From NCBI GenBank assembly GCA_021827255.1, contig JAKAWO010000049.1, positions 1-12,885 on the forward strand: a stretch of DNA of 12,885 bases, given 5' to 3'. The translations under genes were made by a program, and so were the position numbers. Positions within the stretch are counted from its first letter, which is position 1; every line of letters starts with the position of its first letter. Under the pieces are notes generated by a model, which made no database searches, was not told the DNA's origin, and worked only from the letters and a program-made list of their open reading frames with translations. This DNA is from Acidobacteriota bacterium. GTDB lineage: Bacteria; Acidobacteriota; Terriglobia; UBA7540. This document shows, in pieces, positions 7,066-12,885 of this stretch.

Positions 7066-7107
7066 AACGGGCGGCGGCCTCAGGGTCACCGCCCGTTTAT
7101 TGTTTTT
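7066..7107 (+). terminator. Intrinsic terminator of the FecR-like gene
   Basis: AACGGGCGG (7066-7074) pairs perfectly with CCGCCCGTT (7089-7097) around a 14-base loop. It is followed by a T-rich stretch ending in TTTTT at 7103-7107. It lies 28 bases after the FecR-like stop codon. The following ~235 bases up to the antiporter contain no recognisable gene. Confidence 0.88.
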
Positions 7108-7312
7108 CCTGACACCCTGGATAACTTGCGCTTCCTCAAATCGTCCTCATAGTCCGAGACTTGACTTATCCTTGCGCTTCAGCTTCTGGTTGAGCATGTG
7201 GTTTCGGCCATGTTCGTTTCCAGCCTCTCTGCCTTAAGCGCCGGGGATTTATTTGGCGCGGCCAGCACATCACGAACCTTCGGCTGAGCATCGGGCGTTC
7301 CGATCGGGAGCC

Positions 7313-7324
7313 CCGTCATGACGG
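7313..7324. promoter_or_regulatory. Perfect 12-bp palindrome upstream of the antiporter
   Basis: CCGTCATGACGG is an exact palindrome lying 20 bases before the antiporter GTG start. It could be an operator for a dimeric regulator, but it is short and no regulator gene is adjacent. The 7108-7344 gap otherwise shows only weak promoter-like hexamers (TTGACT at 7161). Confidence 0.25.
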
Positions 7325-7344
7325 AATAGGCAAAGGGAGCCAGC

Positions 7345-8577
7345 GTGCCGATCATCGAAGCCCTTCTCTTGCTTGTTGTCGTTTCCCGAACCCTCGGTGA
7401 AATTTCGGAGCACTATGGCCAGCCGGCCATGCTCGGTGAAATTGGCGCGGGGGTCGTGTTGGGACCTTCTGTCCTGGGCGTGATCAGTTACACGCCTGGA
7501 ATCAAGGCGCTTGCGGATTTGAGCGTTTTGCTCCTGGTTTTTCTGGCGGGGATGGAGACAGATCTGGAAAGCCTCTGGAAATCCTTCCGCGGCCGCTCCA
7601 GCTTTGTCGGGATCGCCGGTTTTCTGCTGCCCATGCTCCTAGGGATTGGCGCCGGCCTGGCTTTCGGCTTGGGCGTGACAAGGTCCGTCTTTACAGGCCT
7701 CTGCATTGCCATCACGGCGTTGCCTGTGAGCGCTCGGATTCTCATGGACCTTGGCAAACTGCAGACCGAAGTGGGCCAGAAGATCATGTCGGCGGCGGTT
7801 TTCAACGACGTGACTTCACTCTTGATCCTTGGCGTCATTCTTGATGTGAAGGGAAAGGGAGGGACCGCCGGGACGGCCTTCTTGTCCATGGGCGTAGCCA
7901 TGGCCAAGGCGCTTGCCTTTATGGCGGCGATCATCGTCGTCGCCCGTCTCGTCCGACATTATTCTTCCCAACTCTTTTTGCGGTCCCACAACTTGTTGGA
8001 CCGGCTGTTATTGAAGTTCAAGGGAAGGGAATCGGCATTTGCCGTTGTCCTTCTGTTCGTGATCGCCTTTGCGACCTTTTCTCAGATCCTCGGCTTGCAG
8101 TTCATCGTCGGAGCCTTTTTCGGCTCGATGCTCCTGAGCTATGAAGTCCTGGGGAAGGTCAAATTCGCTGAGGTTCAGAAGACGGCGTCCGACATCACCA
8201 TGGGCTTTCTTGGGCCTATTTTCTTTGCGGCCATTGGCCTGGAGTTCGATGCCGCCAGCTTGAAGCACTGGGGGTTGGTGGCCGCGGTTTTATTGGTGGC
8301 GTTTGCAGGGAAGATCTTCGGGGGCTACGCCGGCGGCCGCCTGGCGCACTTGACGAAGACAGAAAGCTGGGCCGTGGGGATTGGCCTGAATGGCAGGGGA
8401 ATTATGGAACTCGTCATCGCGAATATCGCTCTATCGAATGGCTTCATTGGCCAGAGGCTTTTCACGATCCTGGTTCTGATGGCTGTGGTGACAACCTTTG
8501 TGACGCCGCCGCTTCTCAAGAAGGCCTATGCCCAGATGCCCTCCGTGGATTCAGAGGAGGCCCACAAGGCTCCATAG
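7345..8577 (+). CDS. CPA-type cation/proton antiporter (Na+/H+ exchanger family)
   Basis: This 410-residue inner-membrane protein has about 12 hydrophobic segments and belongs to the Na+/H+ exchanger superfamily, closest in look to CPA2 proteins. Diagnostic stretches are 'GQPAMLGEIGAGVVLGPSVLG' near the N-terminus, 'LLVFLAGMETDLESL' (63-77), 'ITALPVSARIL' (123-133) in the unwound helix, and the ion-binding pair Asn154-Asp155 in 'AAVFNDVTSLL'. Late stretches are 'GPIFFAAIGLEFD' and 'GRGIMELVIANIAL'. Family members swap monovalent cations for protons. An Asn-Asp pair in place of Asp-Asp is linked in this superfamily to electroneutral exchange, so 1:1 exchange is inferred here. There is no C-terminal TrkA-N/KTN domain, unlike Kef. 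GTG 7345 is supported by AAAGGGAG at 7332-7339. It is the first gene of a transporter group. Confidence 0.92.
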   Translation: MPIIEALLLLVVVSRTLGEISEHYGQPAMLGEIGAGVVLGPSVLGVISYTPGIKALADLSVLLLVFLAGMETDLESLWKSFRGRSSFVGIAGFLLPMLLGIGAGLAFGLGVTRSVFTGLCIAITALPVSARILMDLGKLQTEVGQKIMSAAVFNDVTSLLILGVILDVKGKGGTAGTAFLSMGVAMAKALAFMAAIIVVARLVRHYSSQLFLRSHNLLDRLLLKFKGRESAFAVVLLFVIAFATFSQILGLQFIVGAFFGSMLLSYEVLGKVKFAEVQKTASDITMGFLGPIFFAAIGLEFDAASLKHWGLVAAVLLVAFAGKIFGGYAGGRLAHLTKTESWAVGIGLNGRGIMELVIANIALSNGFIGQRLFTILVLMAVVTTFVTPPLLKKAYAQMPSVDSEEAHKAP

Positions 8578-8745
8578 GGGTCAAACCGCGCATCTCGACG
8601 CGCCGGTGCAGCACGCGCTGACACATGCTCACGAGGATGTCGCTATGGCGCGGGCCATTTGAGGTCTGAGGACGCCGATTCGGGCGAGCATGCCTGTTGA
8701 CCTGAGCGCCCCGAGACGGGCATTCTAGCCACGTGTGAATGGCCT

Positions 8746-9573
8746 ATGGCTCCTTTTCATCTGTTGTTCCCCGTTTCCGTCCTGGCAGGTTTTGTCGGAG
8801 CCATGAGCGGCTTGGGAGGTGGAGTGGTTCTCATCCCCGCCCTCACTCTGCTTGGCGTGGATATCAAACACGCCATCGCCGTCAGCATTCTTTGCATCAT
8901 TGCCACCTCCTGCGGGTCCGCTTCAGCCTATGTGCGAAATCACATCCCCAACCTGAAAGTGGGCATGTTTCTTGAGATGTTCACTGTTCTTGGGGCGCTG
9001 ACCGGCGCCAGCGTCACCCTGGTTATCTCCCCGCAGCCGCTTTACATCGCTTTTGGGCTTGTTTTGCTGGGCTCGTGGCTTGCGCTCTTGCTGGCTGGCC
9101 GCCAGAGCTGGCACGATGGCCCACAGGACTCGATGTCCCGCTGGCTGGAACTCGAAGGAAGTTATCCCGACGATGCCGTGGGCCAGACGATTCACTATAA
9201 AGGTCGTCGCGCCTATCTGGGGGCTCCGGCGATGCTTGGCGCGGGCATTATCGCCGGGTTGTTGGGCATTGGCGCGGGCGCCGTCAAGGTTCTGATCCAC
9301 GATCTCGTGATGGGCCTTCCGCCGAAGGTGTCCACCACGACGAGCAACCTGATCATTGGGGTCACCGCGCTTGCCGGGACCAGCGTTTATTTGGCTGCCG
9401 GACTGATTAATCTGGGGCTGGCTGCGCCCGTCATTTTAGGAGTTGTTCTGGGCGCTTTTATTGGCACTCGTTTGCTGGTCCGGCTGACCAACCAGGCCGT
9501 TCGCCGGTTCTTCCTGTTTGTCTTGTTGATCCTGGCCGCTGAAATGATTGCCCGAGGGATCAGAGGCGCTTAG
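8746..9573 (+). CDS. TauE/SafE family membrane anion exporter
   Basis: This is a 275-residue membrane protein of the TauE/SafE (formerly DUF81) family, whose known members export sulfite, sulfoacetate or related organosulfur anions. The family's two inverted halves are visible: 'GFVGAMSGLGGGVVLIPALT' (about 15-34) and 'IIAGLLGIGAGAVKV' (about 168-182), the latter followed by 'PPKVSTTTSNLIIGVTALAG'. The halves are joined by a hydrophilic loop at about 119-157. ATG 8746 has no clear SD; the out-of-frame ATG at 8739 is rejected. The 168-base gap from the antiporter has only weak promoter hexamers (TTGACC at 8697 and CATTCT at 8721). The next gene starts two bases after its stop, and such TauE-DUF1634 pairs are a recurring arrangement. 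The substrate cannot be read from the sequence; no sulfur-metabolism gene is nearby. Confidence 0.9.
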   Translation: MAPFHLLFPVSVLAGFVGAMSGLGGGVVLIPALTLLGVDIKHAIAVSILCIIATSCGSASAYVRNHIPNLKVGMFLEMFTVLGALTGASVTLVISPQPLYIAFGLVLLGSWLALLLAGRQSWHDGPQDSMSRWLELEGSYPDDAVGQTIHYKGRRAYLGAPAMLGAGIIAGLLGIGAGAVKVLIHDLVMGLPPKVSTTTSNLIIGVTALAGTSVYLAAGLINLGLAAPVILGVVLGAFIGTRLLVRLTNQAVRRFFLFVLLILAAEMIARGIRGA

Positions 9574-9575
9574 CG

Positions 9576-9989
9576 ATGGGCTCAGGCAAACTTCGCGCCG
9601 AGGCGGATTTGAGGCGGGAGACGCTACCCCAGTATAAAATGGATACGGTTGTAGGCTATACCTTGCAGGCGGGCGTTCTGCTGAGTCTGGCGCTCATCAG
9701 CGCCGGATTGATTTGGAAATGGGTCGCCACAGGAGGGCTCGTGTTCGATTACCGCCTCCGTGGAATGAATCTGTTCCATCTTGCGGCTCAGCAGTTCCGT
9801 CTGGCCGCGCATGGCACGGTCCGGCCCCGCTTGTTGGTCAACCTCGGAGTGATCGTGCTGCTGCTGACGCCTTATTCCCGCGTGCTCGCATCGGTGGCGT
9901 ACTTTACAGCGATTCTGAAGAACTGGAAATATTCTTTGTTCACTTCTGTGGTCTTCATCGTCCTGACCTACTGCCTTTTCCTTCGCTAA
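9576..9989 (+). CDS. DUF1634 family membrane protein
   Basis: This is a 137-residue protein with three predicted membrane spans: about 27-48 ('YTLQAGVLLSLALISAGLIW'), 86-109 ('LVNLGVIVLLLTPYSRVLAS') and 117-136. It matches the DUF1634 pattern: first helix 'VGYTLQAGVLLSL', the middle 'TPYSRVLASVAYF' and the end 'KNWKYSLFTSVVFIVLTY'. DUF1634 proteins have no proven function but are commonly encoded right beside TauE/SafE exporters. Here only two bases separate the TauE stop from this ATG. The pair is almost certainly co-translated, and a subunit or accessory role is inferred. The in-frame ATG at about 9639 (MDTVVGYTL) is an alternative start that drops a polar lead of 21 residues. Confidence 0.85.
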   Translation: MGSGKLRAEADLRRETLPQYKMDTVVGYTLQAGVLLSLALISAGLIWKWVATGGLVFDYRLRGMNLFHLAAQQFRLAAHGTVRPRLLVNLGVIVLLLTPYSRVLASVAYFTAILKNWKYSLFTSVVFIVLTYCLFLR

Positions 9990-10032
9990 CCCGGGGTTGT
10001 GGCCCGCCGGACCCCGCAACCTCCCTGCGATT

Positions 10033-10066
10033 AAAAAAAGCCCCGCGAATCAGCGTCCCGTTCGCG
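10033..10066 (-). terminator. Intrinsic terminator of the P-type ATPase gene
   Basis: Read on the minus strand, CGCGAA (plus 10061-10066) pairs with TTCGCG (plus 10044-10049) over an 11-base loop. This is followed by GGGC and seven T (plus 10033-10039). It lies about 57 bases past the ATPase stop, in the gap between the two convergent units. The GGGC between stem and T-run makes it less than ideal. Confidence 0.6.
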
Positions 10067-10122
10067 CGCCGGACTCAAAAGCCGCGGTGAAGAGAAAAGA
10101 ACCTGCCCGGGCCCCCCTCCTT

Positions 10123-12546
10123 TCATTCCACCCCAAATTTCTTGAAGGCGTAATACTTTGGAAAGTCCATGAGAAGCGTGAAAATCGCCGAGAACGCCAC
10201 CACGTCCAGGACTTGGCCGAGCTTGAGAGCGGGGACAATCACTCCGTACACGCCCACGAGGACAAAGGCGATCGTCGCGCCTGCGCTGGAAGCAATGAGC
10301 GCCTTTCCGGGAACCGAACTCCAAAAGAAGCGCCTTTCGCGGACGATTAGGACTCTGAATTGACTTGTGAAGACCAGCATCAGCATCACAAATGTCTGGA
10401 GTTGTTCCAAGCTCATGCGGAAGTAGTCGGCTCCCCACACCAGAGCGATCACCCCCTCCACGACGAGCAACCCGCCGACGACCAGCGAGGCGAGGGTGAT
10501 GTTCTTCACGTTCCAATTGTTGGGCGAGACGGTGTGGGTGACGTTGTCCGTGGCGAGGGACATGGTGACGAAATCGTTGGCAAATACCAGAAGCGCCATC
10601 CCGAGGAGCGTCAGCACCATTTCGTGGATTAAGAAAAACCCGATCGTGAGCAGACCGACCACCTGAATGACCTTGGTGACTTTATTGATGACCCAGGTCA
10701 GCATGCGCTGGTAAGTCTCGCGGCTTCTCTTGACGGCGTCCACAATGACGCTGACGCCCGGTTGAGTGAGGACGACGCTCGCCGAAGCCTTCGCAACGTC
10801 GGTCGAATTACTGACCGCGATCCCCATCTCGGCCTGCTTCAGCGCGGGCGCGTCGTTGACCCCGTCGCCCGTCATGCCCACCATGTATCCTTTCGACTGA
10901 AGGAGCTTGACGATCTGGTATTTGTCCTCCGGATAGATTTCGGCGAAGCCGTCACTCGACGCCGCCTTTTCCGCCTGCTCATCTTCGGTCAGGCCTTGCA
11001 GTTCGCCGAGCCGGATAATATTCGTCCCGATGCTTACTTGACCGGCGATCTGACGCGCGATCGGCAGACTGTCTCCGGTCAGCATAATCGGCTTCACGCC
11101 GAGCTCTCGAATCTCTTCAATCATTCTTCTCGAGTCCGGCCGGGGCGGGTCGGCAAGCGGAAGGAGACCGACAAGTTTCAGCCGCTCGGGGTCGCCGTTC
11201 ACAGATTGGGCGACGGCAAGCGTTCGATGGCCTTTCTGTGAGAAGGTTGCGATCTTTTCGTCAACCTCGGCCAGCGTGGTGGCGTCCATTCCTTGGCACA
11301 TGGATAGAATCACCTGAGCCGCTCCTTTGACGACTCGATACTGCCGTCCCTCGCTCTCCACCATGGCCTCGGTGCGCTTGATCGCCGGGTTGAACGGGGT
11401 GTAGGAAATCTGCCGATCGGAGTTGAGGCTGACGCCTCTGTCCTTGGCGCACTGCAGGATCGCGAGGTCAATCAGATCCATTCCCTCCGCCCGCGAGGCC
11501 AGCACGGCCGCGCGGATTACATCGTCGCTGGCGAAGCCTGAGAAGGGAATGCTGTCCGCTACGGCCAACTGGTTCTGTGTAATGGTCCCGGTTTTGTCGA
11601 GACACAAGACGCTGATGGAAGCGGCATCTTCAATCGAGTCGAGCCGGGTGACCAGAACTCCTTCCTGGGCCAGCGTCATTCCAGTGGCCGCCTGGACGAT
11701 GGTCATGACGGCCGGCAAGGCCACCGGAACGGCCCCCATCAGGAACACCACAATGAACGTCACAATCAGCAGAAATCTCATGTGCATCGTGAACGCGTAG
11801 AGCGCCACCACCAGCGACGCAGCGATGCCGAGGTACATCATGTACCTCACGATCGCCATCATAATCTCTTCCTGATGCGATTTCGGCTTGGCGATCTTCA
11901 CCAGCTCAGCGGTTTTACCGAAGTAGGTGTTCGGCCCCGTGTTGACCGCGACGCACCTGGCTTCGCCGCGCCGTACCACCGCGCCCGAATAAACCACGTC
12001 CGCGACCTGCTTTTCGATCGGAAGGGACTCGCCCGTCAGCGCGGACTCGTCAATCGAGAGGTCGCCGCTGATGATCTTGGCGTCGGCGGGGATAATATCG
12101 CCCAGCTTGACGAGCAGAACGTCGCCGGGCACAATTCCACCCGCGTCCTCCGTTGCCCACTCGCCCCCGCGGAGCACTTTCGCCTTGATGGCCAGCCGCT
12201 GCTTGAGCAGCTCGACCGCCTTTTGCGATCCGCGGGCGTGTAGAAAGCCGATGATCGCGTTGATGGTCAGCAGGAAGAAAATGATGATCGCCTCAAGTTC
12301 ATGCTCCAGCAGAACAGAGAGCCCCATGGCGAGTTCAAGCAGCCACGGCATGGGCCCCCAGTAACGGCTCAGGAACTCGATCACTTGGCTCTTCTTCTTT
12401 TCTGTGATCTCGTTCCGGCCGAAAAAAGAGAGACGCTCCTTTACGCTTGAACTGGAAAGCCCATTTTCGGTTGATTGAAGAAATGCGAAGGTGTCTGGGA
12501 GGGAAAGAGTTTTGAATTCAGACGTTGGCTTGACTTGGAAATCCAT
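10123..12546 (-). CDS. P-type ATPase, P3A (plasma-membrane H+-ATPase) class
   Basis: This 807-residue P-type ATPase should pump protons out at the expense of ATP. Order: N-terminal cation-ATPase region (about 15-60), then 'RYWGPMPWLLELAMGLSVLLE' opening M1. The actuator domain carries TGES (171-174). M4 has 'MGAVPVALPAVMTIVQAATG' (270-289). The phosphorylation motif DKTGT has Asp317, 'MLTGDS' is at 488-493, and the hinge GDGVNDAP at 560-567. M6 'FANDFVTMSLATDNV' keeps the Asn-Asp (657-658) that matches the proton-carrying Asp of plant and fungal enzymes. The M4 sequence and lack of CPC motifs argue against heavy-metal pumps; the M6 pattern argues against Ca2+ pumps. It stops soon after the last span and lacks the autoinhibitory C-terminal domain of plant enzymes. 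The start at 12546 has GAGG (plus 12557-12560) ten bases upstream. Convergent with the transporter group; possible role in acid or pH homeostasis. Confidence 0.93.
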   Translation of the reverse strand: MDFQVKPTSEFKTLSLPDTFAFLQSTENGLSSSSVKERLSFFGRNEITEKKKSQVIEFLSRYWGPMPWLLELAMGLSVLLEHELEAIIIFFLLTINAIIGFLHARGSQKAVELLKQRLAIKAKVLRGGEWATEDAGGIVPGDVLLVKLGDIIPADAKIISGDLSIDESALTGESLPIEKQVADVVYSGAVVRRGEARCVAVNTGPNTYFGKTAELVKIAKPKSHQEEIMMAIVRYMMYLGIAASLVVALYAFTMHMRFLLIVTFIVVFLMGAVPVALPAVMTIVQAATGMTLAQEGVLVTRLDSIEDAASISVLCLDKTGTITQNQLAVADSIPFSGFASDDVIRAAVLASRAEGMDLIDLAILQCAKDRGVSLNSDRQISYTPFNPAIKRTEAMVESEGRQYRVVKGAAQVILSMCQGMDATTLAEVDEKIATFSQKGHRTLAVAQSVNGDPERLKLVGLLPLADPPRPDSRRMIEEIRELGVKPIMLTGDSLPIARQIAGQVSIGTNIIRLGELQGLTEDEQAEKAASSDGFAEIYPEDKYQIVKLLQSKGYMVGMTGDGVNDAPALKQAEMGIAVSNSTDVAKASASVVLTQPGVSVIVDAVKRSRETYQRMLTWVINKVTKVIQVVGLLTIGFFLIHEMVLTLLGMALLVFANDFVTMSLATDNVTHTVSPNNWNVKNITLASLVVGGLLVVEGVIALVWGADYFRMSLEQLQTFVMLMLVFTSQFRVLIVRERRFFWSSVPGKALIASSAGATIAFVLVGVYGVIVPALKLGQVLDVVAFSAIFTLLMDFPKYYAFKKFGVE

Positions 12547-12622
12547 TCTTGGTTGGCCTCATAAGACATAAGATATAAAACGGATGTTCGATGCCTAGAT
12601 TCAATGTTAGGCTGGGTTCCAT
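12518..12622 (-). CDS. Candidate leader peptide frame ahead of the P-type ATPase
   Basis: On the minus strand an ATG at plus 12620-12622 is preceded by a perfect AGGAGG (plus 12628-12633) with a 5-base A/T spacer, the best ribosome site on that strand. The frame runs 34 codons (starting MEPSLTLNLGIEHPF) and stops at plus 12518-12520, 29 bases inside the ATPase gene in another frame. The peptide has no recognised domain. It could be a regulatory leader whose translation feeds ribosomes to the ATPase start, or a chance frame. Known leader peptides have biased content linked to their signal; none is obvious here. Confidence 0.35.
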   Translation of the reverse strand: MEPSLTLNLGIEHPFYILCLMRPTKNGFPSQANV

Positions 12623-12711
12623 TTTAACCTCCTGACGGCTCAAAATGCTACAGTGCCTAACGTTTCGCGGGTGCGCGACATCGAAGTGGGGATTCGTTGG
12701 GTTTCTTTTTT

Positions 12712-12756
12712 GTCACCTTTAACCGGGCGTATGTGAGACGCTCGGTTCAAGGAGGC
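12712..12756 (+). promoter_or_regulatory. Long imperfect inverted repeat burying the ribosome site of the downstream frame
   Basis: Positions 12712-12730 pair with 12738-12756 around the 7-base loop ATGTGAG. Of 19 pairs, 15 are Watson-Crick, two are G-U and two are mismatches. The inner ten pairs (AACCGGGCGT with ACGCTCGGTT) have a single wobble. The 3' arm contains AAGGAGG (12749-12755), the SD of the ATG at 12762. If transcription enters from upstream the SD would be locked in the stem. It may instead be an element terminus or an operator. Confidence 0.6.
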
Positions 12757-12761
12757 TCGAC

Positions 12762-12885
12762 ATGCCTGAGCGCGTGGCTGAGTGGCTGGACCCGGAGGCT
12801 GCCAGGCTGCGGCGAATCTCAGAGCTTGGCGATTTCCGACCGGGTTCGATTAACACCACCACCGGCCGTTCTGGTAACCCTCACT
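12762..12885 (+). CDS. N-terminal fragment of a DUF6788-like protein (3' truncated by window)
   Basis: An ATG with AAGGAGG seven bases upstream opens a frame that runs 41 codons to the right edge without a stop. The visible part, 'RLRRISELGDFRPGSINTT' then 'GRSGNPH', resembles the start of DUF6788 proteins. That family has a Gly-Ser entry followed by Cys-Gly-x-Pro-x-Cys-x-Cys. The first Cys of that pattern appears to be Ser here (RSGNPH), so the match is partial. Proteins of this type are, as I recall, often found near transposase-type genes. Together with the SD-burying hairpin, this suggests a mobile element beginning at the window edge. Only a fragment is visible, so identity is tentative. 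Confidence 0.45.
   Translation, partial: MPERVAEWLDPEAARLRRISELGDFRPGSINTTTGRSGNPH

Noticed and set aside
7125..7180. Direct repeat CTTGCGCTTC at 7125-7134 and 7171-7180
   Set aside because: Two copies of ten bases in a GC-rich gap are compatible with chance, with no further structure.
8697..8726. Promoter TTGACC-18-CATTCT before the TauE/SafE gene
   Set aside because: The -10 matches only three of six positions, so it is too weak to list as a feature.
8739..8975. 78-codon frame starting at ATG 8739
   Set aside because: It lies in an alternative frame of the TauE/SafE gene and is His/Arg/Ser-rich with no family match.
9992..10016. Hairpin CGGGGT/ACCCCG just after the DUF1634 gene as a terminator
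   Set aside because: It has only 6 bp and no T-tract follows on the plus strand.
1..12885. CRISPR arrays, tRNA or rRNA genes
   Set aside because: No regularly spaced repeats and no tRNA- or rRNA-like conserved segments were seen on reading the gaps.

Overview
The window looks like a bacterial chromosome segment of moderately high GC (roughly 60% by eye). The best guess is an Acidobacteriota or a related soil lineage. That rests on the FecR-like secreted protein with an Ala/Ser/Asn-rich tail, an LssY_C protein beside a PP2C phosphatase, and an argR-argG-argH order. The assignment is an inference with modest confidence; no rRNA or tRNA is visible to confirm it.

Layout. Positions 1-2539 (+): the 3' part of a PP2C-type Ser/Thr phosphatase, a secreted protein with an LssY C-terminal domain, and a small unknown gene tightly coupled to it. 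Positions 2640-5866 (+): an arginine module made of argR (with a candidate ARG box at its own start), argG, and argH overlapping argG by ATGA. Positions 5867-7107 (+): an independent unit for a FecR-like exported protein, with a near-consensus sigma70 promoter (TTGACA, 17 bp, TATAAA), a strong ribosome site and a good intrinsic terminator. Positions 7345-9989 (+): three membrane proteins, namely a CPA-type cation/proton antiporter, a TauE/SafE anion exporter and a DUF1634 protein. Positions 10033-12622 (-): a convergent P-type ATPase of the P3A (plasma-membrane H+-ATPase) class with its own terminator. It is preceded by a short open frame that has a perfect AGGAGG ribosome site. Positions 12712-12885 (+): a long imperfect hairpin that would bury the ribosome site of an open frame running off the right edge. 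This frame resembles the start of DUF6788 proteins and may be the edge of a mobile element.

How the genes work together. ArgG and ArgH carry out the last two steps from citrulline to arginine, and ArgR probably senses arginine and represses this unit. The antiporter, anion exporter, DUF1634 protein and proton ATPase form a convergent cluster that could serve pH or ion homeostasis; this link is inferred from proximity only. I see no CRISPR array, rRNA, tRNA or complete insertion sequence. The points most worth checking are the SD-burying hairpin at 12712-12756, the leader-like frame ahead of the ATPase, and the six-heptad stalk of the FecR-like protein.
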